From Cucumis sativus (lineage: Eukaryota > Streptophyta > Magnoliopsida > Cucurbitales > Cucurbitaceae), in the NCBI RefSeq assembly GCF_000004075.3, contig NC_026656.2, positions 3,658,001 to 3,722,000 on the forward strand: a stretch of 64,000 bases of DNA. Reading direction: 5' to 3'. Below the pieces are notes generated by a model that was not told the origin of the DNA, searched no databases, and saw only the letters and a list, made by a program, of their open reading frames with translations. The stretch's first letter is position 1. Each line of letters starts with the position of its first letter. Shown here piece by piece: positions 47,549 through 58,689 of this stretch. The position numbers and the translations under genes are program-made.

Positions 47549-49467
47549 CAACTTCATTCCAAACTTAATTTGGATTAGTTCTTTTTATTGTTATGCATAT
47601 ATCTATATCTTATATGTGTATATGTATATAGATATATAGTTCATATATGTTTTTTTAAGTGTGTACGTATTGTTGTTATCTTTTCCCTCTTCAACATATA
47701 TTGAATGATCTTGTTTAATTTCATATCCTTCCAAGTGTATTACACTCAACACATGTAAATGTACAGTTTTATATATAGCAAATCCAAATTCTAAATTAGT
47801 TGCATATATATACAAGAGTAAGTAAATTTAATGCTCGATACAAAAGAAGAGAAAAGGTGAAGAAGTGTCTTGTTAATTTATGTAGGCAGTGTAAGAGATT
47901 TTGTATATATAATAATATACATTTATGATATATTTTAATATATAGTTTGCATGTAAATGGGAGATCCAAACTTTTGTGATGTCATTATATATATGGTTTT
48001 GTTAACTATATAATTAATATGATATTAATATCTTTTTCGACGTATAGTTCATACGTTTTCTTCTACTTTCTTAAACTTCTCCGAATAAAATCTTGAGTTC
48101 TTTTTTCTTTTTTGAGAAAATGAACTTCAACATTAGAGCAAATGTGTAAATAGCGAGAGGTTTGATGCACACAAGTCCATGTATTCTATTTTTTCTACGT
48201 GCAAACAAATGAAGTTGTTTAACCTAAAATTTACCATGAATAATAATGGTTTAATTGACCATAAAATACGTTTTTAAACTATCAGTTTTAGTAGTTTCGA
48301 ATTTGATCTCTACACCCGATGTATTTGTAATTGAATTAGAAAAAACAATTAGTATATGAGAATTTATACTCGCATGAATATAACTGTAATTATTTGTTTT
48401 AAGTATTAAAATTTAAACTTATAGATATCCACACGTAGATTTTGAAATCAAACGTCTAAAAGTTTGTTTGATAGAGTTTTGAAAGCAAGTAAATCACAAA
48501 TGCTTAATGTTGGAAGTGCAGAGTACTTGAAAAACTTAGGTTTCTAAAGCAGCTAATGTGCATGTTTGGAGTAGTCGTTTTTATGGTCTAAACGAGTCAA
48601 ATACACGTAATAATGAACAAATTTAAAATTATTAAAAGATTTAAAAATAAAACGAATTTGAAGATATAAAGATTTTTATCCGTAACTCTTACATATATAT
48701 ATATACTATACAGTAAAGATTAAGTTCAAACTTATTGACAACATATATTATTTTGAAGTAATAATTCTTACTCTATTGTTTGAGAATTACAAAATTGAGT
48801 TGCCCAACTAATTATGATACATTAGTATATAGTTATATTATTATTGTTCTGTCATACATTTGTTTGAGAAACAAACACTCCAATTTGATGAGTTTTGAGA
48901 TTGGCTTTGAAAAAATATTATTCCTTTAAGGAAAATATGTAAAATTATATATATATATACCATGAACAAATAAATAATTAGAGTAAATAATATTTATTTT
49001 TGTTTTCTTATTATCATAATTAACTAACTGAAAACCATTTAGAAATGTTATGAGATTTCAAATTTTCATACAACTTTATTACAATTATTTTTATAGAATC
49101 ATATACGTGCATGTATTCAAATAGTTAGCATGGGATCCCATGCATCAACAAAGGACACAAAGCAAACCATCTAAAACCCCATCTTCAAACAATACTATTT
49201 ATTATTTATGCAAAAGATTGAACCATATTAAAATTAATCATAATCATAATCGGTGATCTATAATCTATAATATTAATTAAAATGCAATACAAAAATGAAT
49301 TTCCAACTATACATTTGCGTGTTACTAAGCATATTAATAAAACAACATTGTGAAGTTAAAACTAAAAAATAAATAAAACCATATGATTATAGTTAGGTTC
49401 AGAAATAATGGTAAAATTTTATTCTTTTAATATTCCTTTGTATATTTATAATACAATGAAGATCACT

Positions 49468-49470
<3 letters not shown>

Positions 49471-49520
<50 letters not shown>

Positions 49521-49525
49521 ATATT
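49471..49525. repeat. TA dinucleotide microsatellite
   Basis: About 27 TA units with one interruption (ATTA). Likely polymorphic. Confidence 0.9.
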
Positions 49526-49987
49526 AAATTGTGATTGAATATCCACCCGACGTAAACCCTAAAGCTATAATAGAAGACGTGAATTAGACAAGACTAATAA
49601 TAAGACATGTCCTCATTCTTTGGCCAAATTTCATTCATCAATTGAGTGATCATTATAACTCAATCTCCCTCCATATAAAGTTTTATGCCTATCTATTTTT
49701 CTTTTTTCCCTTGGATTTTAACTATATAGAATAATACTTTTTCTAACACATTTAACATACACACACTATCCAAACCATAAATATTGCCTAACATATCATC
49801 ACTATCCCTTCAACCTATGGTGCTCTTGGGTTAGCTACATTGTTCGTGACATTAGTCAAGATAATGCACGTAAACTTGCTCAAACACTCACAAATGTAAA
49901 CAAAATAAAATACACACGCTATCAAAGTTAAATTACACGTCTAGTCTCTTGTCTATCATTGGATAATTCACTTAGTTTCTACACCTT

Positions 49988-50105
49988 AATAATATGTTTT
50001 AAATTATGAGTTTTCTTGACACTTAAATGTTGTAGAGTCAAACAAGTTGTACTGTAGTATATAAACCGGCTCGAATACTTACAAATATAAAAGTAAAAAG
50101 AAAAA
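49988..50105 (+). mobile_element. SINE 3' fragment
   Basis: TATGAGTTTTCTTGACACTT, AAATGTTGTAGAGTCAAACA and the following GTTGT match the 3' half of the relic at 17840-18045. The 5' half with the promoter boxes is not recognisable. Confidence 0.5.
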
Positions 50106-52134
50106 CACACACGATGTCAAACTTGAATTATAAGTTTAAGTTTCTTATATTTTACTTTCTTTAGGTTTATTTTAAACGTAGCGATGAAATTAAAACAAAA
50201 CTTAATTTTCAAAAGTAAACATGGAAGGTTTAAAATAAAAAGACTAGATTGAAACCAAACTTAAAATTTAAGAACTAAAAAGAAACGTTTTAAAGCTTAG
50301 ACTAAATGAAAATAAATCTAAAATCTAGGGATCGAGCTTGGATCGATTAAACTTAAGTTTAATCAAAGAATAAATTTATGGGACTTTTGATTATTCTTAA
50401 TAAAATTGTTCTCTGATTTTTATATTAGTTAGGGTGTGTTGTTTGATTTATTCATTTGAGGATGTCCAAAATTAGACCTTTGTTCCATTTCAAGTCATAT
50501 TAAATCAATGGTTCATAGTTGAAGATTCTTAATGTTTTGAGTCTTTGAGGGGATGGGAAAAGCATATATTATGTTAAGTTAATTGCATGCTTTTGGAAGA
50601 ATTATATACTCCTCTTTTGCTCTCTTTTATTCCATCAATTATATTACTTTTTATTCTAACTTTGAATTATAATCTTCATTTCTTTTCTCCTAAGTTTGCT
50701 TGAATTTGGCCACATACTTTGCTTATATACAACCATAACCATAACACGTGTGATATTCGCGAACTTTTTCAATGTATTGTGTGTATCCTTAAATTAAAAG
50801 TTTAGATTTTAATTTTCTATATAAAAATCGTCAAAATAAGCTCTTTGACTTTAAAAATGTTTAATAAATTTGTTTCCTATCGTTGTTTTGATTAAGATCA
50901 AGATTAAAGTTACCTAAGTCATCAATAAACGAAATAGTTAGTTTTATACACCGAAAAAAACTTTTTAATGTCTCCACGTAAATAGTTCAAGATCGTTTAC
51001 AATAGAGTGGAGGAAACTGTATGATGATCTACATCGATTTTGTGTTAATGAGCTTCTCGATGGCGATCAAACTAAAAGTTCAAAGGCAATTGTGCATGGA
51101 GCATTGCTACTCTTTTCCATATGTATTATTCTACTTATTGTCTCTCAATTTGTTTTGGAAAGTTGCATCTAGTGGTATAGCAATGGTATATAATCAAGTT
51201 CAATAGTATTTAATATAATGGAATTGTTAGGAAGGCCATCCTTGATTGATTTAAATTCCAAAGTGTTTTTCGTGGTAGCTCGAAGATTTGTACATGGTCA
51301 TACACTCAGATTACCCGTAATTTATAAGAATACTTTTGGTCATGTAGGTTTTTTTTTCCTTTTATGTTTGAAAAATAGCTTCCTTTGTAATTGTTTCCGT
51401 TACGTTGTTACCTTTTCGATGGTTTAGGTGGATGTTTGGAAATGATTTTAAAATTGTGAAGAACAAAAATAAATAAAACACTATATGATTCTAAACTTAA
51501 TTATTATGACGTACCTTAGTAGTTGAGTGTGTATTAATAGTCAAAATATTTTTTTTATTTGAATGTTTATGGTTTTGATATGTTTTAAGATGAGATTTGG
51601 ATTTTAAAATTGTGTGAAAATACTTTTAAAAAAATTTGGTTTCTATTTTAATTGTGGGAGAAAATTGGTGTAAAATTAAAAAATTGAAAAATTAATAGAA
51701 ATATGTGAGTATCAACTTGAAAAAAGAAATTAGAATATCTATATAATTTGTTTTAAAATTGATTCTTTTCAAACTTTATAAAACTCCAAACATTTAAAGT
51801 TATTTTTGTTAATAGGAATTAATGATTTTTGTTCAAATACGTAAATATGGTATTTTTGAACTTTTATTAAGAGTTCATTGTTTTAAATACAACCCTAACA
51901 ATTTTAATGATAAGTAATCCTTTGAACAATTTTTTAAATTAGTTAAGGAGTATTATAGAAACTTTTAAAATGTCAAATGACTCTTTGCTAACGTCGAATT
52001 TGAGTGAAATTATATAAATATATTCACGCACACGAAAAAGCAGTCTTGCTCTCACTTGTCTTGCTCAAAATCTGTGTTGCTTTCGCTGAAACTTAGCTTT
52101 GTTTCTCTCGCTAGTCCCGTCCATCTGGTGTTAC

Positions 52135-52225
52135 TCTTACTCTCTCTCACACACACACTCTCGCTCTCTCAAGCACACACTCCTCTCTCACACACTTTCT
52201 CACTAGCTCTCTCTCTTACTCTTCA
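52135..52225 (+). repeat. CT/CA-rich low-complexity tract
   Basis: Interspersed CTCTCT and CACACA runs over ~90 bases, giving a spurious Leu/Ser-rich open frame. Confidence 0.85.
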
Positions 52226-52404
52226 CCACTCTATTTCCACATAAGTTATCGTGTGCAAAGTTGCTCAAGTGGACTTGTCATGTCGAAAAAGGAAAACATA
52301 GAGGGAGAAAAAACATGCAGGGAGAACACATAGTAAAAGAAAAGGGCAACACTACAACTTCTTGCGAATGTGACATAAGCACACGAACATTTCACGTTTT
52401 TTAA

Positions 52405-52505
52405 AAATTTGGGTCATTTGTCATTTTGGACCTTCGAAATGAGTCATCTATACATAGACTTTTGTATAGATGAGCCCTTTTCAGAGGTCAAAATGATTCA
52501 AATTT
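52405..52505. repeat. Long imperfect hairpin (inverted repeat)
   Basis: Arms begin AAATTTGGGTCATTT and end AATGATTCAAATTT. The inner stem CATCTATACA/TGTATAGATG is perfect with a seven-base loop, and the outer stem has scattered mismatches. Probably a palindromic MITE relic. Confidence 0.7.
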
Positions 52506-53500
52506 GCTCAAAAAATGGTCTTTTACTTACGTCATGAAAGTACCATCTTGCCCTCATATTGTGTGCAACGATTTGAAATTGACGGATTATCGCTTCTAAT
52601 TCCACCTTTTCTTTCTAGCCTCTTTTTCTAGCTTCTCATTCTAGTTTTAGCTATTTTTTCTAGTTCTTTAGGCAATTTTTTATTTGATATTTTCTCGTTT
52701 TAATTTATGTTTGTAATTCAACATCTATAATTTTTTCTCTGTCAAATATTTTCTTTTGTTAAGAGATTTTTCTTGTTCGACCTTTAAACTTATTGTCTCT
52801 TCGTCATTATTCATCATACATACAACTTTTCATTCAAAATTTAAAATATATAGAATGAAGAGTTTTTTTTTTTTTTTGAGAAGGAAGAAGAAGAAAAAAA
52901 AGCACATGAGATGAACAGCAACAAAAAGAAAAAAATAACAAAGAGAAAAAGAAAAAATAACAAAGAAAAAGACTAAAAAAAGAAGAAGAAAGAACGCAAA
53001 GTTAAGTGTAATTAATTACATAGGAAGATGACACTAATAAAACGTTTGAATTCTTTTGCTTTCTAACTTAGGTCATTTTTCATATGACCATTTTAAGGGT
53101 TATCTATTTAATTATTCTACCAAAGTATGGGCCTAAAACAAGAGGTTCAAATAAAAAATTTTAACATAAAAAAGTCTATCACTTATATCATATAACACGC
53201 TGTAAAATTGTCACTTCAACCTTAAATGTGCGTTTTTCTTTTGTTTTATGTTTATAAATTTTCTTTTCATGTTTATTTTAACATTTCTACCTTTTTTTCA
53301 ATATGTATTTCTTTAAGCATGAAGTTGCAAACATTTATACGATAAAAGAAATGTAGAGAATTAGTATCGAGTATTGAGTAGCTAGTATCAAATATATACC
53401 GTAAAGTGTATAATATAAAGCATAGAGAAAAACAAATTAGTAAATTCATACAATGGTAGGGCAGCAGGGGTCATTTTTCATTAGTCGATCGTTTTGGGTT

Positions 53501-54294
53501 TGGACCTCCAAAAATTGGAGTCCATGTGTATGAATCACCCACACCCATGACCCACTGTTTCATCTATACAATTGAATCCAAAAACCCTTTTTTTGGGTTA
53601 TTTTCTCTTCACTGGCGACGGCGATTCCATCGTCTCTCTCGTCATTGCCGACGGCGACGGCCACTGCCTCCGTCATCCTCTCTTCAGCTTACCCGTCTGC
53701 CATTCGCCCTTCCCTTTGCTCAAAGATTTCTCACTCACTCATTCTCTCTTCAGTTAGATCAGTTTGCCGAAGCTTAGAACACAAGGGTTTTCATGAGGTA
53801 TAAGAACTGAGAAGGAAAAGGGGATTAATCCCAACAAACCCCACAAAGATCCTAACCAACCCGATTTGGGTTTTCTCAATTCGACTGAGAAACCCAGTTC
53901 CGGTAATCTCCATCTTCACTCATGCTCAGATTTTCCCTCTCCCCACTTACTGGTAAGGCTGAGGTTCTAATTTTGATGTGTTCATTTTGTATTCACTTCC
54001 TTACACATTCTCTTTTATTTATTTATTTATTTATTTGGGTTATGCTATCAAGTGGTTTATGAAGTTAATTTTGGCAGTGAGGCATTTTTTTTTTGAACAG
54101 GTTTTCGGTTCCTTCTGCAATGAAGTTGAAATTGATGTGAAGTGAGTTAGATATGAATTCTAGGAGTTACATCTCAGGTTTCGTTGTAGAACTGGCCAGC
54201 TTAATGAAAGGGACGATATGAAATACTTATTTGCCTGGAGGGTATTGTTTTCTCAATTTTACTGGAGAGATATGATTAAGTCGTGTAATTAACC
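53501..54294 (+). promoter_or_regulatory. Promoter and 5' UTR (with intron) of the PPR gene
   Basis: A CT-rich leader begins around 53570-53760. A probable 5'-UTR intron runs 53953-54100 (CTG/GTAAGG ... TTTTGAACAG). Several short upstream ATGs precede the main start at 54295. The 83-codon frame at 53526-53777 is interpreted as leader, not a gene. Confidence 0.5.
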
Positions 54295-57036
54295 ATGCTT
54301 TTGCTACATCGTGTTGCTAGAGTTAAATCTAAAACAAAAAATGGAATTTTTGTTTCCTCGTTTAAGGACATCTTCAATGATGCTCTTGTATCTGCCTCAC
54401 TTTGTCCCAATTTACATTCTGTTTCGTCTGCTGCTGGAACTAGTGGTAATGGAAACAGGGATATTCCTAGGTTTTTCCCTTGGAAAATTGCTTCAACCTT
54501 ATCAGCTGGTGCAGATGGGATGATTACCAAGGAAGTAGCGTCGTCCTTTAAGGAGTGGTTCAAATCTGGAAGCAACCCTTTGTATGGTAAAATCTTCCAA
54601 ATCCTCCGTGGGGCTAGAGATGACCAAGAAATACCATATCGTCCTTCCGCTGCTGATCTTGCTCTTTCAAGGCTTGGCCTTCGCCTCAATGAGTCATTTG
54701 TGTTAGATGTCCTCCGTTTTGGCTCCAAGGATGTTCTGTCTTGCCTCAAGTTCTTTGACTGGGCTGGACGCCAGGAAAGGTTCTTCCATACACGTGCCAC
54801 ATTCAATGCCATCCTTAAGATTCTCTCCAAGGCCAAGCTCGTTTCCCTCATGTTTGATTTCCTTGAAAACTGTGTGCAACATAAACTTTACCACATGCCT
54901 TGTTTTTACAATATTTTGGTTATGGGTTATGCCGCTGCTGGTAAACCCATTTTTGCTCTTCATCTGTTTGGTAAAATGCGCTTTCAAGGCCTTGATCTTG
55001 ATCCTTTTTCCTACCATGTTCTTTTGAATTCTCTTGTTGAGGAAAATTGCTTTGATGCAGTGAATGTTATTATCAAGCAGATCACCTTGAGGGGATTTGT
55101 GAATGAGATCACACATTATTTGATGCTAAAAAGTTTCTGCAAGCAGAATCAGTTGGATGAGGCAGAAACATTCTTGCATGACTTGGTAGATAGTGGGAAA
55201 AAACTGAATGGGCGTATGTTGGATTTACTTGTTGGTGCATTTTGCCAAAGTGGAAACTTTGAGCGGGCATGGAAGTTGGTAGAATGGTTTAGAGACTTAC
55301 AGATAGTTTCAATGGAGCATGTGTATGGTGTGTGGATTACAGAACTTATTAGGGCTGGAAAGTTGGAGAGTGCTCTACAGTTCTTAAATAGCAGCAAGTT
55401 AGATGGACGTTACATTCCTGATGTCTTTCGTTATAATATGTTGATTCATAGACTTCTAAGAGAAAACCGGCTTCAGGAGGTGTTTGACTTGCTTACGGAG
55501 ATGATGGATCAGCATATTTCCCCTGATAAAGTTACAATGGATGCTGCCATGTGTTTCCTTTGCAAAGCTGGGATGGTGGAAGTTGCACTTGAATTATACA
55601 ACTCCAACTTTGAATTTGGGATTTCCCCCAATACTATGGCATATAACTATTTGATCAATGCTTTATGTCGGGATGGAAGCACCGATGAAGCATACCGCAT
55701 CTTGAAATGCTCCATATATGAAGGTTACTTTCCAGGAAAAAAAACATTTTCTATACTTGCAAGTGCTTTGTGTCGAGAGGGAAAGCTCGATAAGATGAAG
55801 GAGTTGGTTATTTTTGCCTTAGAGAGGAACTGTATGCCTAATGATTCCACATATGACAAGTTTATATATGCTTTATGTAGGGCTAGGAGAGTTGAAGATG
55901 GATACCTGATTCATTGTGAACTTAATAGAATAAATGTAGTAGCCACAAGGAGTACTTACTTTGTTTTGATAGAAGGTTTTATCAAGTCAGGAAGGGGTGA
56001 TATTGCTGCAAGACTACTAATTGAGATGCTGGAAAAGGGTCACAATCCACCTAGGGGTCTATTTAGATCTGTCATTCTCTGTCTTATTGAAATGGAGAAT
56101 ATGGAAAAGCAATTCTTTAACTTGCTTGAGTTACAGTTATCTTGTCAAGAACCCAATTCTGAGGTGTACAATAACTTCATTTATGCAGCTGGACGTGCAA
56201 AAAAGCCTGAGCTTGCAAATGAAGTATACCATATGATGTTGAGAAATGGAATCCAACCAAATTTGAGTTCTGACATTCTTTTGCTAAGGGGGTACTTATA
56301 TAGTGAGCGCATTTCTGATGCTTTGATTTTCTTAAGTAATTTGTCTCAGACAAGAACTATTGGGAGGAAAATCTCCAACGTCGTGGTTGTTGGTCTATGC
56401 AAAGCTAACAAGACTAATCTTGCATTTGATTTTTGGAAGCACCTGAGAGATAAGGGTACAGTACCTAGTATTGAATGCTACGAGGAACTGGCTAAGCATT
56501 TCTGTCAAAACGAAAGATATGATGCGGTGGTAAATCTTTTAAACGATCTTGATAAAGTTGGGCGTCCACTTACATCCTTTCTTGGTAATGTACTCCTATA
56601 TAGTTCATTGAAGACTCAAAAGCTCTATAAAGCCTGGGTTAACTCAAGAGTGGGACAGGTGGAGACTTCTCAAAGTTCTATGCTTGGCCTGCTAATTAAG
56701 GCATTTTCTGGCCATATTAGAGTAAGCCAGTCTATTAAGAACCTGGAAGAAGCGATTGCCAAGTGCTTCCCACTTGATATCTATACGTACAATCTATTAT
56801 TGAGGACGTTAATCACAAGTGACATGGAACGAGCATTTGAATTGTTTGATCGATTGTGTGAGAAAGGGTATGTGCCAAATAAGTGGACTTATGATATATT
56901 GGTTCATGGTCTTTTCAAGCAAGGGAGGACGGTAGAGGCTAAGAGATTGTTGGAAATAATGCATAAAAAAGGGTTCAGTCTGACAGAGTGTACCCAAGCA
57001 CTTATTTTATCCAACAGTGTTCACATGAGGTCGTGA
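54295..57036 (+). CDS. P-class pentatricopeptide repeat protein (At1g71210-like)
   Basis: Intronless, 913 aa. PPR proteins bind organellar RNA one base per ~35-residue helical repeat and affect processing, stability or translation. Repeats run from about residue 160 to the C-terminus. Clear units include PCFYNILVMGYAAAGKP, DVFRYNMLIHRLLRENRL, NTMAYNYLINALCRDGSTDEA and NKWTYDILVHGLFKQGRTVEA. There is no E, E+ or DYW tail, so it is not an editing-type protein. The N-terminus (MLLLHRVARVKSKTKNG) is basic and hydrophobic, fitting mitochondrial or plastid import. Overall length and layout recall the mitochondrial At1g71210 protein, an assignment from memory. The start is the first in-frame Met, after CC, and a second Met is far downstream. 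Several central repeats are degenerate, which is usual for the P class. Confidence 0.93.
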   Translation: MLLLHRVARVKSKTKNGIFVSSFKDIFNDALVSASLCPNLHSVSSAAGTSGNGNRDIPRFFPWKIASTLSAGADGMITKEVASSFKEWFKSGSNPLYGKIFQILRGARDDQEIPYRPSAADLALSRLGLRLNESFVLDVLRFGSKDVLSCLKFFDWAGRQERFFHTRATFNAILKILSKAKLVSLMFDFLENCVQHKLYHMPCFYNILVMGYAAAGKPIFALHLFGKMRFQGLDLDPFSYHVLLNSLVEENCFDAVNVIIKQITLRGFVNEITHYLMLKSFCKQNQLDEAETFLHDLVDSGKKLNGRMLDLLVGAFCQSGNFERAWKLVEWFRDLQIVSMEHVYGVWITELIRAGKLESALQFLNSSKLDGRYIPDVFRYNMLIHRLLRENRLQEVFDLLTEMMDQHISPDKVTMDAAMCFLCKAGMVEVALELYNSNFEFGISPNTMAYNYLINALCRDGSTDEAYRILKCSIYEGYFPGKKTFSILASALCREGKLDKMKELVIFALERNCMPNDSTYDKFIYALCRARRVEDGYLIHCELNRINVVATRSTYFVLIEGFIKSGRGDIAARLLIEMLEKGHNPPRGLFRSVILCLIEMENMEKQFFNLLELQLSCQEPNSEVYNNFIYAAGRAKKPELANEVYHMMLRNGIQPNLSSDILLLRGYLYSERISDALIFLSNLSQTRTIGRKISNVVVVGLCKANKTNLAFDFWKHLRDKGTVPSIECYEELAKHFCQNERYDAVVNLLNDLDKVGRPLTSFLGNVLLYSSLKTQKLYKAWVNSRVGQVETSQSSMLGLLIKAFSGHIRVSQSIKNLEEAIAKCFPLDIYTYNLLLRTLITSDMERAFELFDRLCEKGYVPNKWTYDILVHGLFKQGRTVEAKRLLEIMHKKGFSLTECTQALILSNSVHMRS

Positions 57037-58445
57037 TCTACATAAATTTTTGCCCTTTGTGCTCCTTCCTCAAAATATTATTTTATTTCGTCCAATGAAG
57101 AGTGGGAAACCCTGAAGATTTTGTCCAGCAAAGCATCAATGCATTTCTTGGCCTAATATTTCATGGAACAAGTGGTGTAGAAGATTGTTTAGTCAAAGAG
57201 ATAGTGGTTTCCAATCCAACCATTTCTACAGTTCGAAATAATTCTTCTTATTTTAAATTATAATGATTTGTTGTAATTTTGAATTAGAGTCCTCATCTAA
57301 ATTTTTGTAAGCTGTTTGCAAGATGAGTAACAAGTCACATGATACCAATATAATGCTTCGTCAATGCATTTGAAGGAATCCCAGAATATTTGGAACTATA
57401 CTTCTCTTTATGCTGGCAAAGTGCATTCGTTATTTATTTATTAAATTTTCCAATGTTCTCGAGGAAAAAAAAACTGAAAAATAGCATGTAAAATTCTAGA
57501 TAAAAAATGTAAGGAAACATAATAAGTGGGAAGTTTCAGAAGACTTCAAAAATCTTTGAATCTTTTTTTTCCTTTCTTTTTCTCTTTTTTTTTTTAAAAA
57601 AGAAAATTTCTTTTAATGTTTTTTCATGATGAAGTAACGAAAATTTCTTTTTGTGTGTGTGCACGTGCGTGGGGGAGAGGGGGATGGTGGATTGCTACTT
57701 CAAGGATTCAAATTCATTGTGTTTACTCATAATGCTAGCAATGAATCAATTCAGTATGTTTACTTATGGATGCTCATTGACAGTTACTTAGTCAGGAGAC
57801 TCAGGACTATCAATTGAGCTCTCTTAGCATAGACTGCGTTTAACACTCAGTCTGTCTGTGCTCGATGGTCTTTTGTTGCAGCTGATGACATGGTTGTTCT
57901 GGTAATCTTCTTCTTACCTTCCAGCTAATTTTAGTATTCCACTTTTTGCACTTATTTGAGTTATTGGATTTCTCTCATGATTTTTGTTTTGGGTGATTTA
58001 TTGGAAGATACAATTGACCACACATTCATATTTTGTCCCAACTATCCTTTAATTCAACTTGATCATGGTTTTTGACTTACTTTTAATTCTTGCGATTGTT
58101 TATTTTCATTAAGGACATTTTCTTCTGAAAGAGTGGGTACATCAAGGCATTTCTCTTTAATGTCTTTATTGATTCTTTGTTGGGTGCAGGAGGCAAGTAC
58201 AGTTTTTTGACAACATTGGTGGTTAAAAGCATCGTTGGCCTTGGCTCTGCTTTCCAAGTTTATACCATTTATTTTCTTTTAAATAATGGTTTGATGGGTA
58301 ATTTATGGCTCAACCAACTCCCACTTTGGAGTTTTTTCTCCAGTTGATACAGAACGTGGAATATTGTTGTTTTTCTGTTGTTTGGGGAGTCCTCTGTGGG
58401 GAGAAGGACATTTTGCTTTTGGTGTCCTAATCCATCGAGGGTTTT

Positions 58446-58689
58446 TGTTAGGATACCTCCTAACAAGAATCAGTATATTTCATATATTGAGAATTAATGA
58501 AGAGCTACAATATTATCCAAGTTTATGGTACTTGGGACCCCTCTCTTGAGAATATTACTCGAGGCCTAACTACTCAACAACCCCCATCTTCCTCACCAAC
58601 CTCTTATTTATAACCACTACTCTTGGTAACCGGCTAATTATCTAATTACCCTTATATCCCTAATCCTATACTAATCTTGGTATCTAACA
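58446..58689 (+). mobile_element. Copia-like solo LTR
   Basis: 244 bases starting TGTTAGGATACC and ending GGTATCTAACA: matching TGTTAG...CTAACA ends with inverted similarity of ~11 bases. There is no adjoining primer-binding site or polypurine tract. Flanks GTTTT and GTCCT are only a partial target-site duplication. Confidence 0.6.

Larger units (their letters stand above)
47549..53500. other. Long AT-rich intergenic region
   Basis: Six kilobases without convincing genes. It holds a long TA microsatellite (49471-49525), a SINE 3' fragment (49988-50105), a CT/CA-rich tract (52135-52225) and a ~100-base hairpin (52405-52505). Frames at 51021-51427 and 52056-52244 show no domain; the second is a translation of the simple repeat. 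Confidence 0.6.

Noticed and set aside
51021-51427. Two short plus-strand frames in tandem
   Set aside because: Hydrophobic AT-rich translations without domain or splice support.
54276-54851. 191-codon minus-strand open frame under the PPR gene
   Set aside because: It is antisense to a clear PPR coding sequence and has no domain; its length is a by-product of the sense codon usage.
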